In this document: positions 36,976-45,147 of the stretch, piece by piece
Position numbering within the stretch: position 1 is the first letter of the stretch
Layout of the letters: each line of letters starts with the position of its first letter
NCBI RefSeq assembly: GCF_014698735.1
Contig: NZ_JACJTQ010000020.1
Coordinates: forward strand, 1-64,000
DNA: 64,000 bases
Origin: Anabaena catenula FACHB-362
GTDB taxonomy: Bacteria; Cyanobacteriota; Cyanobacteriia; Cyanobacteriales; Nostocaceae
Direction of reading: 5' to 3'
Position numbers and translations under genes: made by a program
Notes under the pieces: model-generated
What the model was told of the DNA's origin: nothing
Databases searched by the model: none
Seen by the model: only the letters and a program-made list of their open reading frames with translations

Positions 36976-37523
36976 ATAATCATATCATTTCGGTATTTAA
37001 ACACAAATGAAAAACTGTAAATTCATATAGACAAACTGTTTTAGACTTCAATTCTTACAAATTTTAGGCATTATTTTTATTACTTTTAGTTTTCTCTATA
37101 AAATGTCCGAAAGAACCGCATATTTTTGCTAATCTTAATAGTGATGGCACGATCTAAAACACATAGATCATGTTTTTTGTCAATGCGTAAGTCCTAATTA
37201 ATTTTGAGCGCATTGAAATTCTCAAAATGCCAGCTTCAGCTTCAATTCTATTTGGTAGTCCAGAACTGGGTGGTGAAGATGAAACTGCATAAAATAAAAT
37301 TTCCAGAACAACTACCGCAGATATAGCCTTTCCTAGTCTGCTGAGGGACAAATTCATTTGCGTCTATCTGCGGTTAAATCTTTCTTGCTGTACCTCAAGT
37401 GGGAATTGCTATATAGAATCCCGTTGGGTACTTCATTGGGATTGAGCTAACCAAAAAGACATCTGTTGCTACCCGTCCTATGGTAAATTCATTGAAAAAT
37501 GATAAAATTATGAAAATAAATAA

Positions 37524-38504
37524 ATGAAAATAACTTTTAACAGTTTCCAAACAGGGCTATCGGTTGCTGCATCTGGGATACTACTAGGTTTTTGGCTGAG
37601 TGGGTGCAGTCCTAACCCTGCTGATGACCAGTTGGTAACTGCTACACCAACGGCTAGCAATGCTGTGAATCCTGCGAAAAAAGACAAAAAGGTCATTCTT
37701 ACGACTTTCACCGTTATTGCAGACATGGTACAAAACGTAGCAGGTGACAAGGCGATTGTGGAATCAATTGTTAAACCAGGAGCGGAAATTCACGGTTATG
37801 AACCGACACCTAGCGATTTAGTTAGGGCGAAAAAAGTTGACCTCATCTTGGATAACGGTCTGGGTTTAGAAAGGTGGGCAGAGAAATTTTACAACAGTGT
37901 TCCCAAGGTTCCCCACATTACCCTGAGTGATGGAATTGAACCTGTGAAAATTGCGGAGAATGCTTACAAAGGCAAACCAAATCCTCATGCTTGGATGTCA
38001 CCACAAAATGCTGTGATTTATGTAGAAAATATTCGCAAAGCACTGGTAGATTTAGACCCAACCAACGCAGACACTTACAATACTAATGCTCAAGCATACA
38101 GTCAGAAAATTCAGGCAATTGACCAAAAATTGCGAAAAGACTTGTCAGTTATCCCTGCCGATCAACGCTACATAGTCAGTTGTGAGGGTGCTTTTCCTTA
38201 CATTGCCCGCGACTACGGTTTGAAAGAAGTTTATCTTTGGGCGGTAAATTCAGAACAACAAGCCACTCCCAAACAGGTGGAAAAGGTGATTAACACTGTT
38301 AAGGCAAATAAAATACCTACCATCTTCTGTGAAAGTACGGTAAATGATAAAGCCCAAAGAGAAGTTGCTAATGCTACAGGCTCAAAGTTTGGTGGAGTCT
38401 TCTATGTAGATTCTCTCTCTCTATCAGATGGGCCAGCATCGACTTATCTCAAGTTACTTGAATATAACGTAAACACGCTAATTAAAGGTTTACAGGAGAA
38501 TTAG
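37524..38504 (+). CDS. mntC: Manganese-type ABC transporter substrate-binding lipoprotein
   Basis: Cluster A-I metal-binding lipoprotein, 326 residues. The signal sequence ends in lipobox LSGC, and the mature protein has VTTFTVIADMVQNVAGD-like sequence, HGYEPTPSDLVRAKKVDLIL (first ligand His), NPHAWMSPQNAVIYVENI (second His), a Glu in CEGAFPY and an Asp in YVDSLS. Metal is inferred as Mn from the gene order mntC-mntA-mntB and close similarity to the cyanobacterial type; Zn is the alternative. Photosystem II depends on Mn uptake. Confidence 0.9.
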   Translation: MKITFNSFQTGLSVAASGILLGFWLSGCSPNPADDQLVTATPTASNAVNPAKKDKKVILTTFTVIADMVQNVAGDKAIVESIVKPGAEIHGYEPTPSDLVRAKKVDLILDNGLGLERWAEKFYNSVPKVPHITLSDGIEPVKIAENAYKGKPNPHAWMSPQNAVIYVENIRKALVDLDPTNADTYNTNAQAYSQKIQAIDQKLRKDLSVIPADQRYIVSCEGAFPYIARDYGLKEVYLWAVNSEQQATPKQVEKVINTVKANKIPTIFCESTVNDKAQREVANATGSKFGGVFYVDSLSLSDGPASTYLKLLEYNVNTLIKGLQEN

Positions 38505-38583
38505 CAGTGGGGAAGTGAGTTAAGGTTTTTAGTAGAGAATATAAATTTCGGGTCTCTACACAACAAAAAATAACCAGTGATAA

Positions 38584-39366
38584 ATGATTATGGACTCAAT
38601 CAGTATTGATGTTGAAAATGTGACAGTCGCCTACCACGGCAAGGTAGCTTTGCATGGTGCTTCTGTGCAACTCAAAGCCAGTTCAATTTGTGGGTTGGTG
38701 GGGATGAATGGTAGCGGGAAATCAACGCTGTTCAAAGCCATTATGGGGTTTATCAAGCCGACAACAGGAAGAGTGTTAATTAATGGCTTACCTATCAAAA
38801 TGGTACAAAAAAATAACCTAGTGGCGTATGTACCGCAGTCAGAAGAGGTGGACTGGAATTTCCCGGTGAGTGTTCACGATGTGGTGATGATGGGGCGTTA
38901 TGGGTATATGAATATATTGAGAATTCCCAAAGCTTTGGATAAACGGGTGGTGAGGGAAAGTTTGGAGAGAGTGCAAATGTGGGAAATGCGCGATCGCCAA
39001 ATTGGAGAACTCTCCGGTGGACAAAAGAAACGTGCCTTTTTTGCCCGTGCTTTAGCACAACAGGGAACCATCCTACTGCTAGATGAACCATTCACAGGGG
39101 TAGATATCAAAACAGAAAAAGCCATGATTGACCTATTACTGGAATTACGAGAACAAGGTCATACAATTTTGGTTTCTACCCATGACTTGGCATCAATCAC
39201 TACATTCTGTAACCAAGTCATCTTGATTAATCGTACTATCTTAGCCTATGGCAATACTGCTGACGTTTTTACAGAAGAAAATTTGTCTCGCACCTTTGGT
39301 GGTTCCCTGGGTGACTTGACGCTGAGTAAAAGTCGTTTAACTCGTGAAAATCAGGAGCAAATGTAA
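38584..39366 (+). CDS. mntA: Manganese-type ABC transporter ATP-binding protein
   Basis: ATPase subunit, 260 residues: Walker [10 protein letters not shown], the [20 protein letters not shown] (in part) Q-loop region characteristic of Mn/Zn importers, signature [15 protein letters not shown], Walker B ILLLDEP and switch His in VSTHDLAS. It overlaps the next gene (ATGTAATGG), so ATPase and permease are coupled. The ATG at 38590 is an alternative start two codons in. Confidence 0.93.
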   Translation: MIMDSISIDVENVTVAYHGKVALHGASVQLKASSICGLVGMNGSGKSTLFKAIMGFIKPTTGRVLINGLPIKMVQKNNLVAYVPQSEEVDWNFPVSVHDVVMMGRYGYMNILRIPKALDKRVVRESLERVQMWEMRDRQIGELSGGQKKRAFFARALAQQGTILLLDEPFTGVDIKTEKAMIDLLLELREQGHTILVSTHDLASITTFCNQVILINRTILAYGNTADVFTEENLSRTFGGSLGDLTLSKSRLTRENQEQM

Positions 39367-40205
39367 TGGAATTACTACAGTGGTTTACTGTACCTTTGCA
39401 AAACGAATTTATGGTCAAGGCAATTCTTGTCAGTGCCTTAGTTGGGGTAGTTTGTTCAGTACTATCATGTTACATGACCCTAAAAAGTTGGGCATTAATG
39501 GGGGATGCGGTTTCCCACGCGGTTATGCCTGGAGTGGTGATTGCTTATATATTGAAAATACCCTTTGCTGTTGGTGCATTTGTATTTGGTGTGGGTTCAG
39601 TTATTGCCATTGGTTTTATCAAAGCCAAGACAAGAATTAAAGAAGATACGGTAATTGGATTGGTATTTACGGGTTTTTTTGCCTTGGGGTTAGTGCTAGT
39701 TTCTAAAACACCAAGTAGCATAGATTTGACACATATCCTGTTTGGTAATGTACTGGGTATTTCTCAATCAGATATTATTCAGACGGTGATTATTAGTGTC
39801 ATTACTTTGGTGACAATTGCTATTCTACGCAAAGACCTTTTATTATTTTGTTTTGACCCCACCCATGCCCGTTCCATTGGCTTAAATACAGGAGCGCTCT
39901 ACTATATTTTGTTATCATTACTGTCTTTAACTGCTGTCGCCGGACTACAAACTGTGGGGATTATTCTGGTTGTGGCGATGCTAGTAACACCCGGCGCAAC
40001 TGCTTATTTATTAACTGACAGCTTTGACCACATGATGCTAATTGCTATGGCTTCTGGAGTATTTTCCAGTGTCATGGGTACTTACATTAGCTATTACATT
40101 GATGGTGCAACTGGCGGTTGTATTGTGGTCTTACAAACCTTATTATTTGTCATAGCAATGATATTTGCACCCAAGCATGGTTTATTAGTTAGAGCAAAGA
40201 AATAG
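39366..40205 (+). CDS. mntB: Manganese-type ABC transporter permease
   Basis: 279-residue membrane permease of the Mn/Zn/Fe (ABC-3) family with about eight helices. The conserved GDAVSHAVMPGVVIAY and SKTPSSIDLTHILFGNVLGIS regions are present, as is GLQTVGIILVVAMLVTPGATA (in part). Its start overlaps the mntA stop. It completes the three-gene transporter. Confidence 0.93.
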   Translation: MELLQWFTVPLQNEFMVKAILVSALVGVVCSVLSCYMTLKSWALMGDAVSHAVMPGVVIAYILKIPFAVGAFVFGVGSVIAIGFIKAKTRIKEDTVIGLVFTGFFALGLVLVSKTPSSIDLTHILFGNVLGISQSDIIQTVIISVITLVTIAILRKDLLLFCFDPTHARSIGLNTGALYYILLSLLSLTAVAGLQTVGIILVVAMLVTPGATAYLLTDSFDHMMLIAMASGVFSSVMGTYISYYIDGATGGCIVVLQTLLFVIAMIFAPKHGLLVRAKK

Positions 40206-40837
40206 AAGGTAATTAGTAATTCGTAATAGTGCCTACAGTCCCGCTAGGGACAAGTAATTTGTAATTTATAACGGAGATTTAGTGCCTATTTGGAGCGCCT
40301 ATTTCCGGCGCTATGAACTTTGTCTGCCTAACATACTTGCTGCTTATAGAAGAGGGGGACTTAAACCCCCTGAAGTAGTTAAATTGGTATTAATTAGTTA
40401 GAATTCACAATGCGGCTCGGATAAACTCTAAAAGAATCGAAAAAATTAGTTGCTTCTGTAGTTAATTCATTTGATAGGGCTAAAGCCCTTACTACTAACT
40501 TTTCTTTTATTCAGTCTTACTACTTAGTTGTCTTTTTTGTATTTTTGACTCTAGTTTCTGCGATACTAGTAACACTTCTCTTTGGACTAACTAGCTTTGG
40601 TTCTAGAACCATTACTTCACCTTATTTATGTCACGAAAACCTAAATAGAGTTATTTGTGACTTTGTATTAGCAATAAATGTGACATATTTGCTTACAGGT
40701 GTCAACCCTAGAACACGGATTTATATTTTCATCAAACTTATGCAAGTATCGCACTTGTCTAACTCCTAATAGTGATAGAGAATAATTGGTGTTGACTTGC
40801 TGTAAAATAGTCACAACCGTGAACTCAATAATTACTG
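40206..40837. other. Intergenic region with small repeats
   Basis: 40207-40260 carries a GTAATTCGTAATAGTGCCTAC composite related to 28216-28270. There is a GCGCC/GGCGC hairpin near 40293-40310 and a GGGCT-AA-AGCCC hairpin near 40477-40490. A 74-codon plus-strand frame from 40545 has a hydrophobic start but no ribosome-binding site and odd composition, so it is not called. No other gene is seen. Confidence 0.5.
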
Positions 40838-41896
40838 ATGCAATTAAAACTAAGGATGAATCAACCAGAATTTGAACACATTTTCAACAAGCTGACAGAT
40901 CGACGCAAAGAAGTGTTGCAAAAAATACTAGCTGGTGAGACGGATGCTGACATAGCTGAAGCCATGAATATTGGAGAAGCATCTGTCAGAAAATATGTAG
41001 AAAGAATATGTTACGAATTTGGACTAAATAATGAACCTTCTGATAGTCGTCGCTACAAACGCTCAGAACTAGTTGCGCTGTTTGCTCAACACAAACCTGA
41101 GTTAGTAACAGATCGTGAACCTAAATTTAGAAAAGAAGAAATAGGAGGAGAATCGGTAAATGAAGAAGACGTAAATATTAGTGAATCTATCTTGCGCTTG
41201 TTATCTGTTAGCAAGCATATCCTAGAGGATTTAAAGAAGGTACTAAGTCGAATTAAATTCAATGAACAAGAAAGGAAACAAATTGCTAAATCTCTAAATG
41301 AAATAGGACATAAAAACTACCTCAATTATGATTTTCCCAATGCGGTAGCTTATCTAGAATTAGCTGTTGCATTTAACCCAAACTATGGTCATGCTCACTA
41401 TAATTTGGGAGCAGCTTATGAAAGATTAGACAATTTGAGCGGTGCTTTTCATCACTATCAGATTGCAATTAGATATAATAATCGCGCTGCTGATGCTGCT
41501 GTGAATAACTTAGCTCGTTTGGAAATTCTCCAAGGAAATAGTGCTGATGCTGTGGAAATTATTGAACCAATTTTGTCAAGGGTGAAAGACAACACAGTCA
41601 AAATTGCATTGCACAAAAATCTTGGTTGGGCATATTTTCAGCAAGATGCTTACGAGCAAGCAAAACAACATTTACTCATCTGTCTAGAATTAGAAAGTGA
41701 TTACGCTCCAGCTTATTGCTTATTAGCACAAGTTCAAGAAGCGGAGGGAGATCAGCAAAGCTCTCTAGCATCATGGAGGAAATTCCTGCAATATTATTCC
41801 CATGATCAGCAAGTTACAAAAATACCTTGGAAATTACCAGAGTTAGAAGCGTGGAAACTTTATGCTATAAGAACTCTGAAATCTTCAACTATGTGA
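40838..41896 (+). CDS. HTH-TPR protein
   Basis: 352 residues, not matched to a named protein. The N-terminus has a LuxR-like helix-turn-helix (LTDRRKEVLQKILAGETDAD, then IAEAMNIGEASVRKYVERI), a charged helical linker (about 100-145), then TPR units (about 150-340) with clear signatures such as AHYNLGAAYERLDNLSGAFH and LGWAYFQQDAYEQAKQHLL. LuxR-like HTH plus repeats occurs in cyanobacterial signalling proteins that sense or scaffold partners. ATG at 40838 is used, but ATG at 40856 is possible. It is followed by a small minus-strand gene and a STAND NTPase gene. Confidence 0.85.
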   Translation: MQLKLRMNQPEFEHIFNKLTDRRKEVLQKILAGETDADIAEAMNIGEASVRKYVERICYEFGLNNEPSDSRRYKRSELVALFAQHKPELVTDREPKFRKEEIGGESVNEEDVNISESILRLLSVSKHILEDLKKVLSRIKFNEQERKQIAKSLNEIGHKNYLNYDFPNAVAYLELAVAFNPNYGHAHYNLGAAYERLDNLSGAFHHYQIAIRYNNRAADAAVNNLARLEILQGNSADAVEIIEPILSRVKDNTVKIALHKNLGWAYFQQDAYEQAKQHLLICLELESDYAPAYCLLAQVQEAEGDQQSSLASWRKFLQYYSHDQQVTKIPWKLPELEAWKLYAIRTLKSSTM

Positions 41897-42162
41897 TTTA
41901 TAGCAGCCATCTGTAGGGTTTTAGGAATGCTAAACCTCTACAGCATTGCTAAATCTATACAACAATAAAACCCTTTTTGTACATGGCTTTGTTAAGCTAA
42001 TTTGTACTTCATTTACCTGCAATCTCCTGTATCTAATGGGTATGTTTAGGAGGGTATATCAAACTTGATAAATTGGTTTTTATGAACAAATTTTCTCTAT
42101 CTGATGCACCCTACCACATACATTATCCATAGTCTCTTTTCAGAGTGATATTAAAGCGATCA
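41897..42162. other. Intergenic, downstream of the HTH-TPR gene
   Basis: It follows the HTH-TPR gene and precedes the end of the converging 57-codon gene. It has GTAGGGTTTTAGGAATGCTAAACCTCTAC-like inverted sequence near 41916-41942 (GTAGGGTTTA against TAAACCTCTAC), which could end transcription. No gene is seen. Confidence 0.4.
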
Positions 42163-42336
42163 CTAACTAGGTGGAACAATGGGACCATCATCCTCATCCC
42201 CTATTAAGGAAATACTATGTACTGTTAGTTGTTGTACTGCTAGTAAGAAACTATGATATTGCTGCTTACTATCCAGAGCAGTGTGTGGATTTTTTTGACG
42301 ATCAATATTGATTGTGAATGAATTTTTGTGAGCCAT
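42163..42336 (-). CDS. Small 57-residue protein
   Basis: Well-formed short gene on the minus strand: ATG at 42336 with AGAGG about six bases upstream, 57 codons, then TAG. The product has a polar N-terminus (MAHKNSFTINIDRQKNPH), a central LDSKQQYHSFLLAVQQLTVH that should be helical, and an acidic-to-proline tail GDEDDGPIVPPS. There is no signal peptide or metal motif. I do not recognise it. It is divergent from the STAND NTPase gene with 172 bp between starts and convergent with the HTH-TPR gene, so a shared regulatory region with the NTPase is likely. Confidence 0.72.
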   Translation of the reverse strand: MAHKNSFTINIDRQKNPHTALDSKQQYHSFLLAVQQLTVHSISLIGDEDDGPIVPPS

Positions 42337-42508
42337 AGAAACCTCTTTTTTGTCCTTACAACAGCAAGTATGACCGAGGCGTATGTGATTGTAAATACAA
42401 TTGTTAATCAGTATTTTGACTTAATAAAGTTAATTTTTTAATATAGTTAATATAGTTAATACAAATTCAGATACAATTCAGAAGAAAGTATCGAGAAAAA
42501 GCTGGACT
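42337..42508. promoter_or_regulatory. Divergent promoter region of the 57-residue protein and STAND NTPase
   Basis: 172 bp between two divergent start codons. It contains three 9-bp near-repeats of AATATAGTT/AATATAGTT/AATACAAAT at about 42438-42465 and AT-rich -10-like sequences on both strands. The boxes are not distinct enough to assign a transcription start. Confidence 0.45.
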
Positions 42509-43792
42509 ATGAATGCTCAAGAGCTAATCAGACGGTTAAAAGATTGGGTAAAGCGCAAAACGGGAGAAGATCTGAAATTAGATGCTTGCGAAGAACAAAT
42601 TCTGGAATATTCCTTAGAAGGTACAAAATATAAGGATATGCATATTGTTGGTTACGCTCCCAGCAGCGTCATGTATCTCAAAGGTCCGCAGTTATTTCAA
42701 CGAATTGAAGAACTCACAGAAAAAGAAGTTAACAAAACTAATTGCGGGTTAGTTCTCACACGACTATTAGGACAAAATGGCGAAGAAATCAAGAAGCCAC
42801 CAACTAAATATCCCCGACATAATATTAAAGATTTTTATGGACGTTCTCAAGAACTCGATGATTTAGAAAAATGGATAGTTGGAGAATGCTGTCGTTTGGT
42901 TGGGATTTTTGGTATGACCAAAATTGGTAAAACTGAACTTGTGAAAAAGTTAATTGAAAATATTAAAGAGCAATTTCAATATGTCATATGTAAGAATCTT
43001 GAAGATTACCCTTCTTTGGAAGAAATTTTAACTGATATAGAAAGCTGCTTCTCATACATAAACACAGAATCAAATATAAATCGTAGAATTAACAATTTGA
43101 TTAATAATTACTTAAATCAGCATCGTTGTTTGTTGATATTTTATCATTGGGAAGAGGTAATTAAAACTAGCGAAACACCGGAGAGCCAGCAACAAAATTG
43201 CTTAAATTATGAGAGGCTTTTGTCAAAAATTGGGACGGAAGAACATAAAAGTTGCTTAATTTTTACAAGTCTAATAAAGCCTGAGATAATGAATTTAATT
43301 ATCGAAGGAAAAAGTATTCGTGAACTTACATTGGCTGGCTTTAAAAATGAAGAAGCCAAAGCTCTATTACAAGATTTTGGACTTTCTAATCCTGGATTGG
43401 AACAATTGATTAATCAGTATGCAGGACATCCAGTAGCTTTAAAAATAGCTGCTGGAATCATCCAACGTCATCATAATAATCAAATTGATAAATTCCTTGA
43501 GGGAACAGTTTTTGTAAGTAATATCTTACGTAATTTATTAGATAAACAATTTTCTTATTTATCGAAGTTAGAAATAGATATTATGCAAAAGTTGGCTACG
43601 GAAAAAGAGCCAAAATTACTATCTCAAATTTACCAATATTTCCCTTTTAATTTCCAATCAGAAATCATTCTAGCTGTAGATAAATTATGGGAAATACGGC
43701 TTATTGAACAAGAAGATATACAAGATATTAGAATGCTTTATAGTCTGAATCCTCTAATTGAGAAATATATTAGAAAACATTATAATAAATAA
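42509..43792 (+). CDS. Minimal STAND NTPase with VMAP-type N-terminal domain and altered Walker B
   Basis: 427 residues. Residues 1-85 resemble the N-terminal helix-turn-helix found on cyanobacterial vWA-MoxR-associated and NB-ARC proteins (KTGEDLKLDACEEQILEYSLEG, in part). An NB-ARC-like domain follows with YGRSQELDDLEKWI and Walker A GMTKIGKT. The Walker B position reads LLIFYHWEEV, without the Asp of the usual LDNWE form, and the sensor-1 site reads FTSLIKP instead of TSREKP, lacking the Arg. GHPVAL matches the GLPLAL motif. It ends with a winged-helix-like domain; no WD40, TPR or effector domain is present. It may bind but not hydrolyse ATP. Confidence 0.8.
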   Translation: MNAQELIRRLKDWVKRKTGEDLKLDACEEQILEYSLEGTKYKDMHIVGYAPSSVMYLKGPQLFQRIEELTEKEVNKTNCGLVLTRLLGQNGEEIKKPPTKYPRHNIKDFYGRSQELDDLEKWIVGECCRLVGIFGMTKIGKTELVKKLIENIKEQFQYVICKNLEDYPSLEEILTDIESCFSYINTESNINRRINNLINNYLNQHRCLLIFYHWEEVIKTSETPESQQQNCLNYERLLSKIGTEEHKSCLIFTSLIKPEIMNLIIEGKSIRELTLAGFKNEEAKALLQDFGLSNPGLEQLINQYAGHPVALKIAAGIIQRHHNNQIDKFLEGTVFVSNILRNLLDKQFSYLSKLEIDIMQKLATEKEPKLLSQIYQYFPFNFQSEIILAVDKLWEIRLIEQEDIQDIRMLYSLNPLIEKYIRKHYNK

Positions 43793-43882
43793 TTTACAAA
43801 GTTACTTAAATGAGACATTTCTACAAAAAAATTCCTGAAAATTCAATTGCTATCCTGTCTTTTAAGAAATAGGTACATTACC

Positions 43883-43956
43883 TAGGTTGGGTTGACATAA
43901 GGAAACCCAACATGATCAAAAATTTGTTGGGTTGCGCTGTCGCTTAACCCAACCTA
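43883..43956. repeat. TAGGTTGGGTT...AACCCAACCTA inverted-repeat element
   Basis: Perfect 11-bp ends (43883-43893 and 43946-43956) enclose a second internal pair AACCCAAC (43904-43911) and GTTGGGTT. The 74-bp unit can form a long hairpin and matches the common cyanobacterial GTTGGGTT-type small repeat. It lies between the STAND gene and tilS. Confidence 0.8.
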
Positions 43957-44034
43957 CAATTATCTTTAATTAAACCGTATTGCACCTTATTTCTGAATTA
44001 TTAAATAAAGTCAATGTTCCCTGTTCCCTTCTTT

Positions 44035-45084
44035 ATGACATGGACTACCCTACACGCCCAAATACATCGAACCATCCGCGCACGTCGTCTATTTGAGCAT
44101 AACCAACGGCTATTAGTGGCTGTATCTGGTGGACAAGATTCTCTATGTTTAATTAAATTATTATTAGATTTACAACCCAAATGGCAATGGGATTTAGGTA
44201 TTGCTCACTGTGATCATTGTTGGCGTGAAGACTCCCAAGCGAATGCTCACCATGTCGAAAATCTAGCTAAATCTTGGGAAACACCTTTTTACTTAGAAAC
44301 GGCTAATGAACCGATAAATACCGAAGCTACAGCCAGAAATTGGCGCTATCAAGCTTTAACTAAAATTGCCCAATTTCATAATTATCAATATATTATTACC
44401 GGACACACTGCAAGCGATCGCGCGGAAACTCTACTTTACAACTTAATCCGTGGTACTGGTGCCGACGGTTTACAAGCCCTGACTTGGCAACGTCCACTCA
44501 GTGATAACATTAGGTTAGTGCGTCCATTGTTAGAAATTACTCGTTCCCAAACAGAGCAATTTTGCCAAGACTTTAATTTACCAATTTGGGAAGATTCTAC
44601 AAATCAAGATTTTAAATATGCGCGAAATCGTATTCGCCAAGAATTATTACCATATTTACAAACAAATTTCAACCCCAAAGTAGAATTAAATTTAGCTCAA
44701 ACAGCCGAACTGTTACAAGCAGAAGTGGAATATTTAGAACAAGCAGCCCACAAATTGCGACAAGAAGCAATTCTCACCACGTCTCCTGCTCCCCGCTCAA
44801 CTTGCGAAGAGGAGTTGGGGGTGAGGTCTTTGAATAATGGGGAAGAGGAGCGATTAAATATCAGGCTAAATCGGCGAATATTAAAAACAGCACCTTTGGC
44901 AATACAACGCCGTGTCATGCGTCAGGTGCTGCAAGAAATACTTCCTGATGCTCCCAACTTTGAACATATCGAGAAATTAACGGCTTTAATTACAGCCCCG
45001 AACCGTTCCCAAACTGATCCTTTTCCTGGTGGTGTGATAGCGATCGTACAAGGTGACTATATTTGTATCCAGCAGCAAAGATGA
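44035..45084 (+). CDS. tilS: tRNA(Ile)-lysidine synthase
   Basis: Modifies C34 of tRNA-Ile(CAU) to lysidine so that it reads AUA; essential in nearly all bacteria. The PP-loop SGGQDS is at residues 31-36, followed by LGIAHCDHCWREDS and RAETLLYNLIRGTGADGL. I start it at MTWTTLHAQ (44035); ATG at 44014 adds seven residues. Near residues ~247-275 (44775-44858) is a hydrophilic stretch (TTSPAPRSTCEEELGVRSLN) whose DNA resembles intergenic repeat sequence, inserted in frame before the C-terminal domain. Confidence 0.92.
   Translation: MTWTTLHAQIHRTIRARRLFEHNQRLLVAVSGGQDSLCLIKLLLDLQPKWQWDLGIAHCDHCWREDSQANAHHVENLAKSWETPFYLETANEPINTEATARNWRYQALTKIAQFHNYQYIITGHTASDRAETLLYNLIRGTGADGLQALTWQRPLSDNIRLVRPLLEITRSQTEQFCQDFNLPIWEDSTNQDFKYARNRIRQELLPYLQTNFNPKVELNLAQTAELLQAEVEYLEQAAHKLRQEAILTTSPAPRSTCEEELGVRSLNNGEEERLNIRLNRRILKTAPLAIQRRVMRQVLQEILPDAPNFEHIEKLTALITAPNRSQTDPFPGGVIAIVQGDYICIQQQR
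44775..44858 (+). repeat. Probable in-frame repeat insertion in tilS
   Basis: CCTGCTCCCCGCTC resembles the CCCTGCT heptads seen at 35-69, and GAGGAGTTGGGGGTGAGGTC is the kind of sequence found in cyanobacterial dispersed repeats. The encoded residues are unlike the flanking helical TilS sequence. Exact boundaries need alignment to other TilS genes. Confidence 0.5.
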
Positions 45085-45108
45085 AAGACACGGGGACGTG
45101 GAGAGAGC

Positions 45109-45139
45109 ATTCAGACAGGGATGGAAACCCCGACTGAAT
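45109..45139. terminator. Hairpin between convergent tilS and hmpF
   Basis: ATTCAG (45109-45114) pairs with CTGAAT (45134-45139), and with two mismatches the stem continues through CAGGG/CCCCG. It sits between the two gene ends and could stop transcription from both sides, but neither side has a T-run. Confidence 0.4.
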
Positions 45140-45147
45140 ACGAGCCA

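Larger units (their letters stand above)
35958..37523. other. 1.57-kb gene-free region between topA and mntC
   Basis: The longest gap in the window. At 36777 an ATG opens 31 codons (MFEKFALDKTKRLPNPPTLP then QGWVEVHFEEL) before TGA, and the same frame continues for about 45 more codons; this looks like a decayed gene. At 36951-36975 is the right end of a TATAGCA-family repeat, and at 37184-37200 a lone TGCGTAAGTCCTAATTA end of the AGGACTTACGCAA element. A 67-codon minus-strand frame at 37154-37357 has no ribosome-binding site and runs into that repeat, so I do not call it. No structured RNA was recognised. Confidence 0.55.

Noticed and set aside
37154-37357. 67-codon minus-strand frame with a hydrophobic start
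   Set aside because: There is no ribosome-binding site, and its 3' end is the AGGACTTACGCAA repeat end; more likely chance.
40545-40769. 74-codon plus-strand frame with a hydrophobic N-terminus
   Set aside because: No ribosome-binding site, irregular composition and no similarity I recognise; left as intergenic.
45109-45139. GATGGAAACCCCG sequence considered as a lone CRISPR repeat
   Set aside because: Only one copy exists and there are no cas genes; it is better explained as a hairpin between convergent genes.
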